A stretch of 64,000 bases of DNA from Streptomyces sp. CC0208 (lineage in GTDB: Bacteria > Actinomycetota > Actinomycetes > Streptomycetales > Streptomycetaceae): NCBI RefSeq assembly GCF_003443735.1, contig NZ_CP031969.1, forward strand, positions 3,472,001 through 3,536,000, read 5' to 3'. The position numbers were made by a program, and so were the translations under genes. The stretch's first letter is position 1; each line of letters opens with the position of its first letter. Below the pieces are notes generated by a model. The model saw nothing but the letters and a program-made list of their open reading frames with translations. It was not told the DNA's origin and made no database searches. Shown here piece by piece: positions 41,922 to 52,702 of this stretch.

Positions 41922-43046
41922 CTACCGCTTGTGCTGCGAGTCCGCCACCGTCACCTCGACGCGCTGGAACTCCTTCAGCTCGCTGTACCCCGTCGTGGCC
42001 ATCGCCCGCCGCAGCGCGCCGAAGAAGTTCATCGAGCCGTCCGGGATGTGCGACGGGCCCGCCAGGACCTCCTCGATCGTGCCGACCGTGCCGAGGTCGA
42101 CCTTCTTGCCTCGCGGCAGCTCCTCGTTGACGGCCTCCATGCCCCAGTGGTGGCCGCGACCGGGCGCGTCCGTGGCACGGGCCAGCGGGGAGCCCATCAT
42201 CACGGCGTCCGCGCCGCAGGCGATCGCCTTGGGGAGGTCGCCGGACCAGCCGACACCGCCGTCCGCGATCACGTGGACGTACCGGCCGCCGGACTCGTCC
42301 ATGTAGTCCCGGCGGGCGGCGGCCACGTCGGCCACCGCGGTGGCCATCGGGACCTGGATGCCCAGCACATTGCGCGTGGTGTGCGCCGCGCCGCCGCCGA
42401 AGCCGACCAGGACGCCCGCCGCGCCGGTGCGCATCAGGTGCAGGGCGGCGGTGTAGGTGGCGCAGCCGCCGACGATCACCGGGACGTCGAGCTCGTAGAT
42501 GAACTGCTTCAGGTTCAGCGGCTCGTGCGAACCCGACACGTGCTCCGCCGAGACCGTCGTACCGCGGATGACGAAGATGTCCACGCCCGCGTCCACGACG
42601 GCCTTGGAGAACTGCGCCGTGCGCTGCGGGGAGAGCGCGGCGGCCGTGACCACGCCCGAGTCGCGCACCTCCTTGATGCGCTGCCCGATCAGCTCCTCCT
42701 TGATGGGAGCCGCGTAGATCTCCTGGAGGCGGCGGGTCGCGTTGTCCACGTCCAGCTGGGCGATCTCGTCGAGCAGCGGCTGCGGGTCCTCGTACCGCGT
42801 CCACAGGCCCTCGAGGTTCAGCACGCCCAGACCGCCGAGCTCGCCGATGCGGATCGCGGTGGCCGGGGAGACGACCGAGTCCATGGGGGCGGCCAGGAAC
42901 GGCAGCTCGAAGCGGTAGGCGTCGATCTGCCAGGCGATCGAGACCTCCTTCGGGTCGCGCGTACGACGGCTGGGGACGACGGCGATGTCGTCGAAGGCGT
43001 ACGCCCGGCGGCCGCGCTTGCCGCGCCCGATCTCGATCTCAGTCAC
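41922..43046 (-). CDS. guaB3: GuaB3-type IMP dehydrogenase-related protein
   Basis: A 374-residue TIM barrel of the IMPDH/GMPR superfamily without CBS domains. The dinucleotide and phosphate loops are recognisable (DESGGRYVHVIADGGVGWSGDL, AIACGADAVMMGSPLA). The active-site loop reads GFGGGAAHTTR (216-225), with His222 where true IMPDH has the catalytic Cys of SICTTR. Canonical IMPDH chemistry is therefore doubtful. GuaB3 proteins are universal in actinobacteria and lie beside guaB, as here. GTG 43046 is the start; it is 118 nt after guaB with a terminator between, so it probably has its own promoter. Confidence 0.9.
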   Translation of the reverse strand: MTEIEIGRGKRGRRAYAFDDIAVVPSRRTRDPKEVSIAWQIDAYRFELPFLAAPMDSVVSPATAIRIGELGGLGVLNLEGLWTRYEDPQPLLDEIAQLDVDNATRRLQEIYAAPIKEELIGQRIKEVRDSGVVTAAALSPQRTAQFSKAVVDAGVDIFVIRGTTVSAEHVSGSHEPLNLKQFIYELDVPVIVGGCATYTAALHLMRTGAAGVLVGFGGGAAHTTRNVLGIQVPMATAVADVAAARRDYMDESGGRYVHVIADGGVGWSGDLPKAIACGADAVMMGSPLARATDAPGRGHHWGMEAVNEELPRGKKVDLGTVGTIEEVLAGPSHIPDGSMNFFGALRRAMATTGYSELKEFQRVEVTVADSQHKR

Positions 43047-43106
43047 GATGTGTGGCCTTTCCCTGATGCGTTGCAGCGCCTCCCAGTATCCCCGACGGGT
43101 ACGACA

Positions 43107-43137
43107 AGGGCGGCCCCGGATGCTCCGGGACCGCCCT
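43107..43137 (-). terminator. guaB terminator
   Basis: A 13-bp stem with one mismatch, agggcggccccgg against ccgggaccgccct, 5-nt loop, 27 nt beyond the guaB stop and before the guaB3 start. Confidence 0.8.
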
Positions 43138-43164
43138 CACGCGCGCGTGGCTCTCAGCAAAGGC

Positions 43165-44709
<1,545 letters not shown>

Positions 44710-44844
44710 CTAACGGGAAGCAAGGGTGGCAAATTCCACGGAATCCGCGGATCACACGGTTCCGGCCCGCTCCGGGCTTCGTATGTTCGTACGGAAGCGG
44801 CGCGCCGCCCGTTCAGGGGCGTGCGCTGCTGCCAGGAGCGCGCC

Positions 44845-45522
44845 CTACTGCTCGGCCAGCGCTCGCAGCCTGCTCAGAGCCCGGTGCTGGGCCACACGGA
44901 CCGCACCGGGTGACATTCCCAACATCTGACCCGTCTCCTCCGCCGTCAACCCCACGGCGATGCGCAACAGGAGCAGCTCGCGCTGGTTCTCGGGGAGGTT
45001 GGCCAGGAGCTTCTTGGCCCATTCGGCGTCGCTGCTGAGCAGCGCCCGCTCCTCGGGGCCGAGGGAGTCGTCCGGCCGCTCGGGCATCTCGTCCGAGGGG
45101 ACGGCCGTGGAACCGGGGTGGCGCATCGCGGCGCGCTGCAGGTCGGCGACCTTGTGCGCGGCGATGGCGAAGACGAACGCCTCGAAGGGGCGCCCGGTGT
45201 CGCGGTAGCGCGGCAGGGCGAGGAGGACGGCTACGCAGACCTCCTGCGCGAGGTCCTCCACGAAGTGCCGGGCGTCGCCCGGGAGACGGGACAGCCGGGT
45301 GCGGCAGTAGCGCAGGGCCAGCGGGTGGACATGGGCGAGCAGGTCGTGCGTGGCCTGCTCGTCCCCTTCCACGGCACTGTGGACGAGCGCACCGATCGCC
45401 CCATGGGGATGAGCCGCCTCGTCGTCACGCATCGGTCCATGGTGCCCTGGCGTCGTTGGATCCGTGACATCGCGCTGGTTGTTGTGCACCGAAGCGTTAT
45501 GAGCAGGTGCGCCGGAACTCAT
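44845..45522 (-). CDS. shbA: ECF sigma factor ShbA
   Basis: Extracytoplasmic-function-type sigma factor; in S. griseus, ShbA drives transcription of hrdB, the principal sigma factor. The 225 residues comprise region 2 (about 50-118, with [16 protein letters not shown]) and region 4 (about 165-220, [23 protein letters not shown]). No anti-sigma gene is adjacent, fitting a constitutively needed sigma. ATG 45522 is chosen for the ggggaggg site upstream; ATG 45432 would shorten it by 30 residues. The order whiD-bldM-shbA-guaB matches S. coelicolor SCO4767-4770, which supports the name. Confidence 0.9.
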   Translation of the reverse strand: MSSGAPAHNASVHNNQRDVTDPTTPGHHGPMRDDEAAHPHGAIGALVHSAVEGDEQATHDLLAHVHPLALRYCRTRLSRLPGDARHFVEDLAQEVCVAVLLALPRYRDTGRPFEAFVFAIAAHKVADLQRAAMRHPGSTAVPSDEMPERPDDSLGPEERALLSSDAEWAKKLLANLPENQRELLLLRIAVGLTAEETGQMLGMSPGAVRVAQHRALSRLRALAEQ

Positions 45523-45631
45523 ACCCTGCGCCCTCCCCTTCCGCTCGACCGACTCGTCCCCGAGAGACTCCACATCTCCAAGGATGCGGCATCCGCCACG
45601 AAACAGGCAGCGGGGCATCGAAGGGGCCGCT

Positions 45632-45691
45632 CGACCGCGCCCCGTCAGGGGCGCGGAGAACTGCGCGACCAGCCACGAACAACCCGCAGCC
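45632..45691. repeat. Dispersed Streptomyces intergenic repeat with hairpin (bldM terminator)
   Basis: The stem ccgcgcccc/ggggcgcgg (45635-45656, gtca loop) followed by gaactgcgcgaccagccacg is a form I recognise as recurring between genes in many Streptomyces chromosomes. It lies 28 nt beyond the bldM stop, so it can serve as the bldM terminator. It separates bldM from shbA. The family is recalled from memory and was not searched. Confidence 0.7.
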
Positions 45692-45718
45692 CTACTACGA
45701 CCGCACGTGACGGAATGC

Positions 45719-46330
45719 TCAGCGCACCAGGCCCCAGCGGAAGCCGAGCGCCACCGCATGCGCCCGGTCCGAGGCGCCCAGCTTCTTGAACAACCGCCGC
45801 GCGTGCGTCTTGACGGTGTCCTCGGAGAGGAAGAGCTCCCGCCCGATCTCCGCGTTGGACCGTCCGTGACTCATCCCTTCGAGCACCTGGATCTCACGCG
45901 CGGTGAGCGTCGGCGCCGCGCCCATCTCCGCCGACCGCAGCCGGCGCGGGGCGAGCCGCCAGGTCGGGTCGGCGAGCGCCTGCGTCACCGTGGCGCGCAA
46001 CTCCGCGCGCGAGGCGTCCTTGTGGAGGTAGCCGCGCGCACCGGCGGCGACCGCGAGAGCGACCCCGTCGAGGTCCTCCGCGACCGTGAGCATGATGATG
46101 CGCGCACCGGGGTCCGCGGACAGCAGCCGCCGTACGGTCTCGACGCCGCCCAGACCGGGCATGCGTACGTCCATCAGAATCAGGTCCGAACGGTCCGCGC
46201 CCCAGCGGCGGAGGACTTCCTCGCCGTTGGCCGCGGTCGTCACGCGCTCGACGCCGGGCACGGTCGCGACCGCGCGGCGGAGCGCCTCTCGGGCAAGCGG
46301 GGAGTCGTCGCAGACGAGGACGGATGTCAT
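45719..46330 (-). CDS. bldM: BldM, orphan response regulator for aerial development
   Basis: NarL-family transcription factor required for aerial hyphae and, with WhiI, for sporulation genes. At 203 residues it matches the known length. The receiver domain (3-120) has CDDS (7-10), Asp54 in [10 protein letters not shown] and HKDAS. The LuxR helix-turn-helix is about 140-200 ([22 protein letters not shown]). BldM is atypical: from the literature it works without phosphorylation. ATG 46330 follows ggaggg at 6 nt. A BldN-type promoter sits 125 nt upstream. No sensor kinase is adjacent. Confidence 0.96.
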   Translation of the reverse strand: MTSVLVCDDSPLAREALRRAVATVPGVERVTTAANGEEVLRRWGADRSDLILMDVRMPGLGGVETVRRLLSADPGARIIMLTVAEDLDGVALAVAAGARGYLHKDASRAELRATVTQALADPTWRLAPRRLRSAEMGAAPTLTAREIQVLEGMSHGRSNAEIGRELFLSEDTVKTHARRLFKKLGASDRAHAVALGFRWGLVR

Positions 46331-46711
46331 GGCCGCCCTCCGCAGCTGATGCACGTCACCTTGAGCCTCCAGGCTGGTACGAAATCGTCACCTGTGCGGT
46401 CGACCGTCTCGGACGCCTGCCCGAGCACTTCTTGCTTCAACCGCCTCCGCACTCTCAACGACGGTCACCCGAAAGAGTTACGGGGCTGCGCACTGTCTTC
46501 GGCACTCTACGTGAGGGCGCGGACACGGTGCAGACATGCGCGACGGACCCACAACGTTTCATCACAACCCATGCCCCATTCAGACCCTTTTCTTCCCATT
46601 TCCTGGTGTCTGAGGCTAGATTCGCAATGAGTCATATTTTCATCTCCTTAGATCGTAGATGTACGGTCGTGGACACGGTATCCACCCAGAACCGCTACAA
46701 GGGGTCACGCA
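46331..46711. other. Divergent bldM-whiD control region
   Basis: This 381-bp gap serves two developmental genes. Besides the BldN-type promoter for bldM, it contains a stretch around 46560-46660 unusually rich in AT and pyrimidine (cccttttcttcccatttcc, gagtcatattttcatctcc). That stretch should hold the whiD promoter. I cannot assign its -10/-35 with confidence. Confidence 0.6.
46455..46482 (-). promoter_or_regulatory. Sigma-BldN-type promoter of bldM
   Basis: Read on the minus strand: CGTAAC (46482-46477), 16 bp, CGTTGA (46460-46455). This is the sigma-BldN consensus as I recall it, with exact spacing. The start of transcription would be near 46448, giving a leader of about 118 nt to the bldM ATG. 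bldM is a known BldN target. Confidence 0.85.
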
Positions 46712-47038
46712 ATGGCAGATTTCTCCCGCCTTCCCGGACCGAACGCGGACCTGTGGGACTGGCAGCTCCTGGCCGCCTGTCGCGGGGTGGACAGCTCGCT
46801 CTTCTTCCATCCGGAGGGCGAGCGCGGTGCGGCCCGGAGCGCTCGCGAGAACTCGGCCAAGGAGGTCTGCATGAGATGCCCGGTGCGCGCGCAGTGTGCG
46901 GCGCACGCGCTCGCGGTGAGAGAGCCGTACGGCGTGTGGGGCGGGCTGACCGAGGACGAGCGCGAGGAGCTCATGGGGCGGGCCCGGCACCGGCTGGTGT
47001 CGGCGTCATCCGTCGGGAGCGGCGCATCGAACAACTGA
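46712..47038 (+). CDS. whiD: WhiD, WhiB-like iron-sulfur regulator
   Basis: Wbl protein needed for late spore maturation. Four Cys (C23, C53, C56, C62) coordinate a 4Fe-4S cluster that reacts with oxygen and NO. GVWGG(LT) is the Wbl turn that contacts the sigma factor. The 108 residues start MADFSRLPGPNADLWDWQLL, nearly identical to S. coelicolor WhiD as I recall it; the C-terminal tail after residue 95 differs and is slightly shorter. ATG 46712 follows aagggg. It is divergent from bldM. Confidence 0.96.
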   Translation: MADFSRLPGPNADLWDWQLLAACRGVDSSLFFHPEGERGAARSARENSAKEVCMRCPVRAQCAAHALAVREPYGVWGGLTEDEREELMGRARHRLVSASSVGSGASNN

Positions 47039-47054
47039 AGGAACGTTTCTTCTG

Positions 47055-47078
47055 GAAGGGCACGCGCACGTGCCCTTC
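47055..47078 (+). terminator. whiD terminator
   Basis: A perfect 10-bp stem, gaagggcacg against cgtgcccttc, 4-nt loop, then tttctgt. It starts 17 nt past the whiD stop and also faces the convergent LysR gene. Confidence 0.9.
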
Positions 47079-47093
47079 TTTCTGTCCGGCGGC

Positions 47094-47990
47094 CTAGCGG
47101 TCGGCCGCGCGCGCCAGCTGCTCCAGCGTCGCCGCCACCGCGGGCACCTGCGCCAGGTCGGGCAGCGTGAGCGCCACGATCTCCCGCCGGACCGCCGGCT
47201 CCAGCGTCACCGTGCGTGCACCCCGCGGCCGTACGGACTCGACGGCGAGCTGGGGCAGGACGGCGACGCCGAGGCCCGCGCCCACCAGGCCGACCACCGC
47301 CGGGTAGTCGTCGGTCGCGAAGTCGATGCGGGGCGTGAAGCCGGCGCTCTCGCACACCTCCACCAACTGGCCGCGGCAGCGCGGGCATCCGGCGATCCAC
47401 GACTCCCCCGCGAGCTCCCCGATGGCCACGGACCCCGCGCGCGCGAGCCGGTGCCGCTCCGGTACGAGGGCGACGAGCCGGTCGGTCAGCAGCGGCCGTA
47501 CGACGAGGTCGTCCCACTCGTCGCCGCCGGCGGCCCCCTCGTAGCGGAAGGCGAGCGCGATGTCGCAGTCGCCCTCCCTCAGCAGGCCGACGGACTGCGG
47601 GGGTTCGGCCTCCTCCAGGAAGACCCGGGTGCCGGGGTGGGCGGCGCGCAGCGCGGCGAGGGCGGTGGGCACGAGGGTGGAGCTGCCGCTGGGGAAGGAG
47701 ACGAGCCGGACCCGCCCGGCCCGCAGCCCGGCGATGGCGGCGACCTCCTCCTCCGCCGCCGTGAGGCCCGCCAGGATGCCGGCGGCGTGCCGCACCAGGG
47801 CCTGGCCCGCCTCGGTCAGCCGCATCTCGCGTCCGGTGCGGATGAGCAGCGGCGTGCCCACCGACGTCTCCAGAGCCTTCATCTGCTGGCTGACGGCGGG
47901 CTGGGTGCAGCCCAGTTCGCGGCCCGCGGCGGAGAAGGAGCCGGTGGCGGCGACGGCGCGCAGGACACGGAGATGTCGGGCCTCGATCAC
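47094..47990 (-). CDS. LysR-family transcriptional regulator
   Basis: A 298-residue LTTR with an N-terminal winged helix-turn-helix (about 3-62, FSAAGRELGCTQPAVSQQMKALE) and a periplasmic-binding-like effector domain. GTG 47990 is chosen because the typical LTTR N-terminus (IEARHLRVLRAV) starts there. LysR regulators usually control the divergent neighbour, here the MOSC gene 80 nt away. The effector is unknown. It has a Cys-x-x-Cys pair (CPRC) in the effector domain, which is worth noting for redox or metal sensing. Confidence 0.9.
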   Translation of the reverse strand: MIEARHLRVLRAVAATGSFSAAGRELGCTQPAVSQQMKALETSVGTPLLIRTGREMRLTEAGQALVRHAAGILAGLTAAEEEVAAIAGLRAGRVRLVSFPSGSSTLVPTALAALRAAHPGTRVFLEEAEPPQSVGLLREGDCDIALAFRYEGAAGGDEWDDLVVRPLLTDRLVALVPERHRLARAGSVAIGELAGESWIAGCPRCRGQLVEVCESAGFTPRIDFATDDYPAVVGLVGAGLGVAVLPQLAVESVRPRGARTVTLEPAVRREIVALTLPDLAQVPAVAATLEQLARAADR

Positions 47991-48070
47991 CTTTCGAGGA
48001 TAAGCCGTACTTTGACATTGCGGCGAATAATGCATGGCACCTTTGGGTTCCTGTCCCCTACCGTGCCGCT

Positions 48071-48739
48071 ATGAAGCTGCTGTCGGTGAATGTGGGCCGC
48101 GAGAAGGCCGTTCCGTACACGGACAATCCGGAGGGCGTCACCGGCATCGACAAGCGGCCGGTCGACGGGCCGGTGCGGGTGGCCGCTCCCGGCCCCAAGG
48201 GCATCGGCGGCAGCGCGCTCGCCGGGGACGCGGTGTGCAAGAGGCAGCACCACGGCGGTGACGACCAGGCCGTGTACGCGATGGCGCGCGAGGACCTGGA
48301 CGCGTGGGAGGGCGAGCTGGGCCGCTCACTGGCCAACGGCGCGTTCGGCGAGAACCTCACGACCGAGGGCATCGACGTCTCCGGCGCGCGCATCGGCGAG
48401 CGCTGGCGGATCGGGTCCGAGGTGGTGCTGGAGATCACCAGCGCGCGGATCCCGTGCGGCACCTTCCAGGGCCACATGGGCGAGCCGCGCTGGGTGAAGC
48501 GGTTCACGCAGAAGGGCGCGCCGGGCGCCTATCTGCGGGTGATCCAGCCGGGCGAGATCCGTACCGGGGACCCGGTCCAGATCGTGCACCGGCCGGACCA
48601 CGACGTGACGGTCGCTCTGGCGTTCCGGGCGATGACCACCGAACGGCCGCTCCAGCCAAGGCTGTTGGCGGCGGGCGAGGCGCTCCATCCGGAGCTGCGG
48701 AAGTGGGCGCTGGAGTACGTGGAGAAGCACGGCGCCTGA
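48071..48739 (+). CDS. MOSC-domain protein (YiiM-like)
   Basis: A 222-residue cytoplasmic protein with a MOSC domain (about 45-165): GDAVCKRQHHGGDDQAVYAMAREDL, then GAFGENLTTEGID, and the ISARIPCGTF-type Cys (ARIPCGTFQG). MOSC proteins bind molybdenum cofactor; YiiM-type members reduce N-hydroxylated compounds. The C-terminus has an additional helical segment (WALEYVEKH). There is no Shine-Dalgarno; TACCGT (48059-48064) ends 6 nt before the ATG, suggesting a leaderless message. It is divergent from the LysR regulator. Confidence 0.88.
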   Translation: MKLLSVNVGREKAVPYTDNPEGVTGIDKRPVDGPVRVAAPGPKGIGGSALAGDAVCKRQHHGGDDQAVYAMAREDLDAWEGELGRSLANGAFGENLTTEGIDVSGARIGERWRIGSEVVLEITSARIPCGTFQGHMGEPRWVKRFTQKGAPGAYLRVIQPGEIRTGDPVQIVHRPDHDVTVALAFRAMTTERPLQPRLLAAGEALHPELRKWALEYVEKHGA

Positions 48740-48789
48740 CGGGCCCTCGGCAGGCGGACGCTGTCGGTCCCGGTCATTAACCTTGCGCC

Positions 48790-49563
48790 ATGACAACGGC
48801 ATTGATTACGGGATCGACCGCGGGCATCGGTGCCGCGTTCGCACGACGGCTGGCGGCTGACGGGCACAACCTGGTGCTGGTGGCCCGCGACACCAAGCGG
48901 CTCCAGGACCAGGCGACCGAACTCCACGACCGCCATGGCATCGAGGCCGAGGTCCTCACCGCCGACCTCGCCACGGACCCCGGCATCGAGGCGGTCGCCG
49001 CCCGCCTGTCCGACCGCAGGTCCCCCGTCGACCTCCTCGTCAACAACGCCGGCTTCGGCAACAAGGGCCGCTATCTCGACGTCTCCATGGCCGACGAGCT
49101 GAAGATGCTCAAGGTGCACTGCGAGGCGGTGCTGCGCCTGACGTCGGCGGCGTCGGAGGCGATGCGGGAGCGGGGGCGCGGGGGTGTCGTGAACGTCGCC
49201 TCGGTGGCCGCGTTCGTGCCGCGTGGGACGTACGGCGCCTCGAAGGCGTGGGTCGTGCAGTTCACGCAGGGCGCGGCGAAGGATCTGGCGGGCAGCGGGG
49301 TCCGGCTGATGGCCCTGTGCCCGGGGTTCGTGCGGACCGAGTTCCACCAGCGGGCCGGGATGGGCACGGACAACATCCCCGGCTGGATGTGGCTCGACGC
49401 GGACAAGCTGGTCGCCGCGGCCCTCAGCGACCTGGCCCACGGCAGGACGCTGTCGATCCCGGACCCGCGTTACAAGGCCCTCATGGCGTTGGTGAAGGTG
49501 GCGCCCCGGGGGTTGCTGGGCGGGGTCACGTCGAGGACGGGGCGGAAGTACGGGCCGCAGTAG
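48790..49563 (+). CDS. Short-chain dehydrogenase/reductase
   Basis: A 257-residue classical SDR. The cofactor motif is TGSTAGIGAAFA (8-19). The NNAG motif is NNAGFG, catalytic Ser in VNVASVAAF, and YGASK supplies Tyr and Lys. NADP preference is suggested by ARD after the second strand. The substrate is unknown; related actinomycete proteins are annotated as oxidoreductases of the YqjQ/DltE group. It is 50 nt after the MOSC gene and 64 nt before the next gene on the same strand, so a three-gene transcript is possible. No ribosome site is obvious. Confidence 0.9.
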   Translation: MTTALITGSTAGIGAAFARRLAADGHNLVLVARDTKRLQDQATELHDRHGIEAEVLTADLATDPGIEAVAARLSDRRSPVDLLVNNAGFGNKGRYLDVSMADELKMLKVHCEAVLRLTSAASEAMRERGRGGVVNVASVAAFVPRGTYGASKAWVVQFTQGAAKDLAGSGVRLMALCPGFVRTEFHQRAGMGTDNIPGWMWLDADKLVAAALSDLAHGRTLSIPDPRYKALMALVKVAPRGLLGGVTSRTGRKYGPQ

Positions 49564-49627
49564 GGCCCGAAAAGGCGGACAATGGTGCTGTTCGAACCGG
49601 ACCCAGGGGGGCCGGAGGTGGTCGCGT

Positions 49628-50317
49628 ATGACGTTCGTACAGCTCATCGACTGCAGGACCAGCCGTTTCGACGAGATGAACCGGCTGATGGACACGTGGG
49701 TCGAGCAGACCAAGGGGAAGCGGACCGCGACGCACGCGGTGGTCGGCAAGGACCGGTCCGACACGTCGCACTTCGTCGAGATCGTGGAGTTCCCGTCGTA
49801 CGAGGAGGCGATGCGGAATTCGGGGCTGCCGGAGACCGAACGGATCTTCCAGGGGATGGTCGCGCTGTGCGACGAGATGCCGACCTTCACGGATCTGGAC
49901 GTGGTGCGGGACGAGCAGCTCAACCCGGCCACGTCACGGGAGTTCTTCGAGCGGGCCGGGCGGGCCGGGACGGCTGAGCTGTTCGCGCGGTTCGCCGACG
50001 ACTACCTCGACCACGATCCGGCCAATCCCGGGGATCTGGGGCTCGCGGCGGCGCGTGAGGAGTACGAGGGGTGGCGGCAGGCCTTCGACTTCACCTTCCG
50101 GGTGGACGACCAGATCGCCCAGGGCGACCGGGTGTGCACCCGCTGGACCTGGGCCGGCAAGCACACCGGCGAGTTCGTGGGCATCCCGGCGAGCGGGCAG
50201 AACGTCACCATGACCGGCACCACCTGGCACCGGTTCCGGGACGGGCTGATCTGCGAGGGCTGGTGGCAGTACGACCGTGCGGGGCTGATGGAACAACTGG
50301 GGGTACTCGGGAAGTAG
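49628..50317 (+). CDS. Two-domain protein: dimeric alpha-beta barrel plus SnoaL-like domain
   Basis: A 229-residue protein. Residues 1-100 look like an antibiotic-biosynthesis-monooxygenase-type barrel half (THAVVGKDRSDTSHFVEIVEFPSYEEAMRNSG). Residues 105-225 are a SnoaL/ester-cyclase-like cone (AELFARFADDYLDHDPANPGDLGL, GDRVCTRWTWAGKHTGEFVGIPASG, TWHRFRDGLICEGWWQYD). SnoaL-like domains act as polyketide cyclases, isomerases or hydrolases. No polyketide genes are nearby. ATG 49628 follows ggaggtgg. A strong terminator follows. Confidence 0.78.
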   Translation: MTFVQLIDCRTSRFDEMNRLMDTWVEQTKGKRTATHAVVGKDRSDTSHFVEIVEFPSYEEAMRNSGLPETERIFQGMVALCDEMPTFTDLDVVRDEQLNPATSREFFERAGRAGTAELFARFADDYLDHDPANPGDLGLAAAREEYEGWRQAFDFTFRVDDQIAQGDRVCTRWTWAGKHTGEFVGIPASGQNVTMTGTTWHRFRDGLICEGWWQYDRAGLMEQLGVLGK

Positions 50318-50343
50318 AGCCCCTCGGACCCGCGAAGGGGAAA

Positions 50344-50372
50344 GCCCCCGTTCCCTCAAAGGGAACGGGGGC
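50344..50372. terminator. Bidirectional terminator between the SnoaL-like gene and groEL1
   Basis: A perfect 12-bp stem, gcccccgttccc against gggaacgggggc, with a 5-nt loop. It lies between converging transcripts (stops at 50317 and 50399). Confidence 0.9.
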
Positions 50373-50398
50373 CTCCTTGCGACCTGTGAGCGCTGGGC

Positions 50399-52048
<1,650 letters not shown>

Positions 52049-52135
52049 CTAGGTGAAAAGAGACTGCGCCCCGGGCGCCCGGCTTGTCAGTGGTCGGGGG
52101 GCCAGGGGCGCAGCTCAGAGAAATGCTGGGGTGAA

Positions 52136-52444
52136 TTACTTCTCGATGATCGCGAGCACGTCGCGGGCCGAGAGGACGAGGTACTCCTCGCCGTTGTACT
52201 TCACCTCGGTGCCGCCGTACTTGCTGTACAGCACGATGTCGCCGACGGAGACGTCGAGCGGAAGACGGTTACCGTCCTCGAAGCGGCCCGGGCCCACGGC
52301 AAGGACGACGCCCTCCTGGGGCTTCTCCTTGGCAGTGTCCGGGATGACCAGGCCAGAGGCGGTGGTCTGCTCGGCGTCGAGCGGCTGGACCACAATGCGG
52401 TCCTCGAGCGGCTTGATGGCAACCTTGGAGCTGGTGGTCGTCAC
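52136..52444 (-). CDS. groES: Co-chaperonin GroES
   Basis: A 102-residue 10-kDa lid protein of the GroEL cage. Conserved [31 protein letters not shown] includes the mobile loop; the ending [21 protein letters not shown] is typical. GTG 52444 follows gggggagg; the longer frame to 52471 begins inside the ribosome site and is rejected. It is the first gene of the groES-groEL1 operon, with two CIRCE operators upstream. Confidence 0.97.
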   Translation of the reverse strand: MTTTSSKVAIKPLEDRIVVQPLDAEQTTASGLVIPDTAKEKPQEGVVLAVGPGRFEDGNRLPLDVSVGDIVLYSKYGGTEVKYNGEEYLVLSARDVLAIIEK

Positions 52445-52541
52445 GATCCGACCTCCCCCTTCGGAGATCACGGGGTTGACTGTCTGAGGTGGCGACCAGG
52501 TGGATCCGTCGTCGCGGGTGCCGGACCTGCCCGTCGCTGTG

Positions 52542-52568
52542 TTGGCACTCTCCAGGGGGGAGTGCCAG
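52542..52568. promoter_or_regulatory. CIRCE element 1 (HrcA operator)
   Basis: ttggcactc, 9 bp, gagtgccag. Consensus TTAGCACTC-N9-GAGTGCTAA is matched apart from two outer pairs. It covers the predicted transcription start of groES (about 52567), so HrcA would block initiation or early elongation. Confidence 0.93.
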
Positions 52569-52573
52569 AGCCG

Positions 52574-52603
52574 AGACTATGACCGTGATTAGCACTCGGT
52601 CAA
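52574..52603 (-). promoter_or_regulatory. groES promoter
   Basis: Read on the minus strand, TTGACC (52603-52598) and TAGTCT (52579-52574) are 18 bp apart, a good vegetative promoter. The -35 overlaps the spacer of CIRCE 2, and the start point overlaps CIRCE 1. Confidence 0.8.
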
Positions 52604-52615
52604 GCGGACTGCTAA
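52589..52615. promoter_or_regulatory. CIRCE element 2 (HrcA operator)
   Basis: ttagcactc, 9 bp, gactgctaa. One half is perfect consensus and the other has one mismatch. It is 47 bp upstream of CIRCE 1, start to start, and covers the -35 region. Confidence 0.9.
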
Positions 52616-52702
52616 TTCGCCGCGCGGGCCGGGCGGATTTCGGGTGCGGGTGGGCGGGGGTGACCGTCCTGGGGGCTGCCGCCCCCGGACAGGCTGGGTC
52701 GC

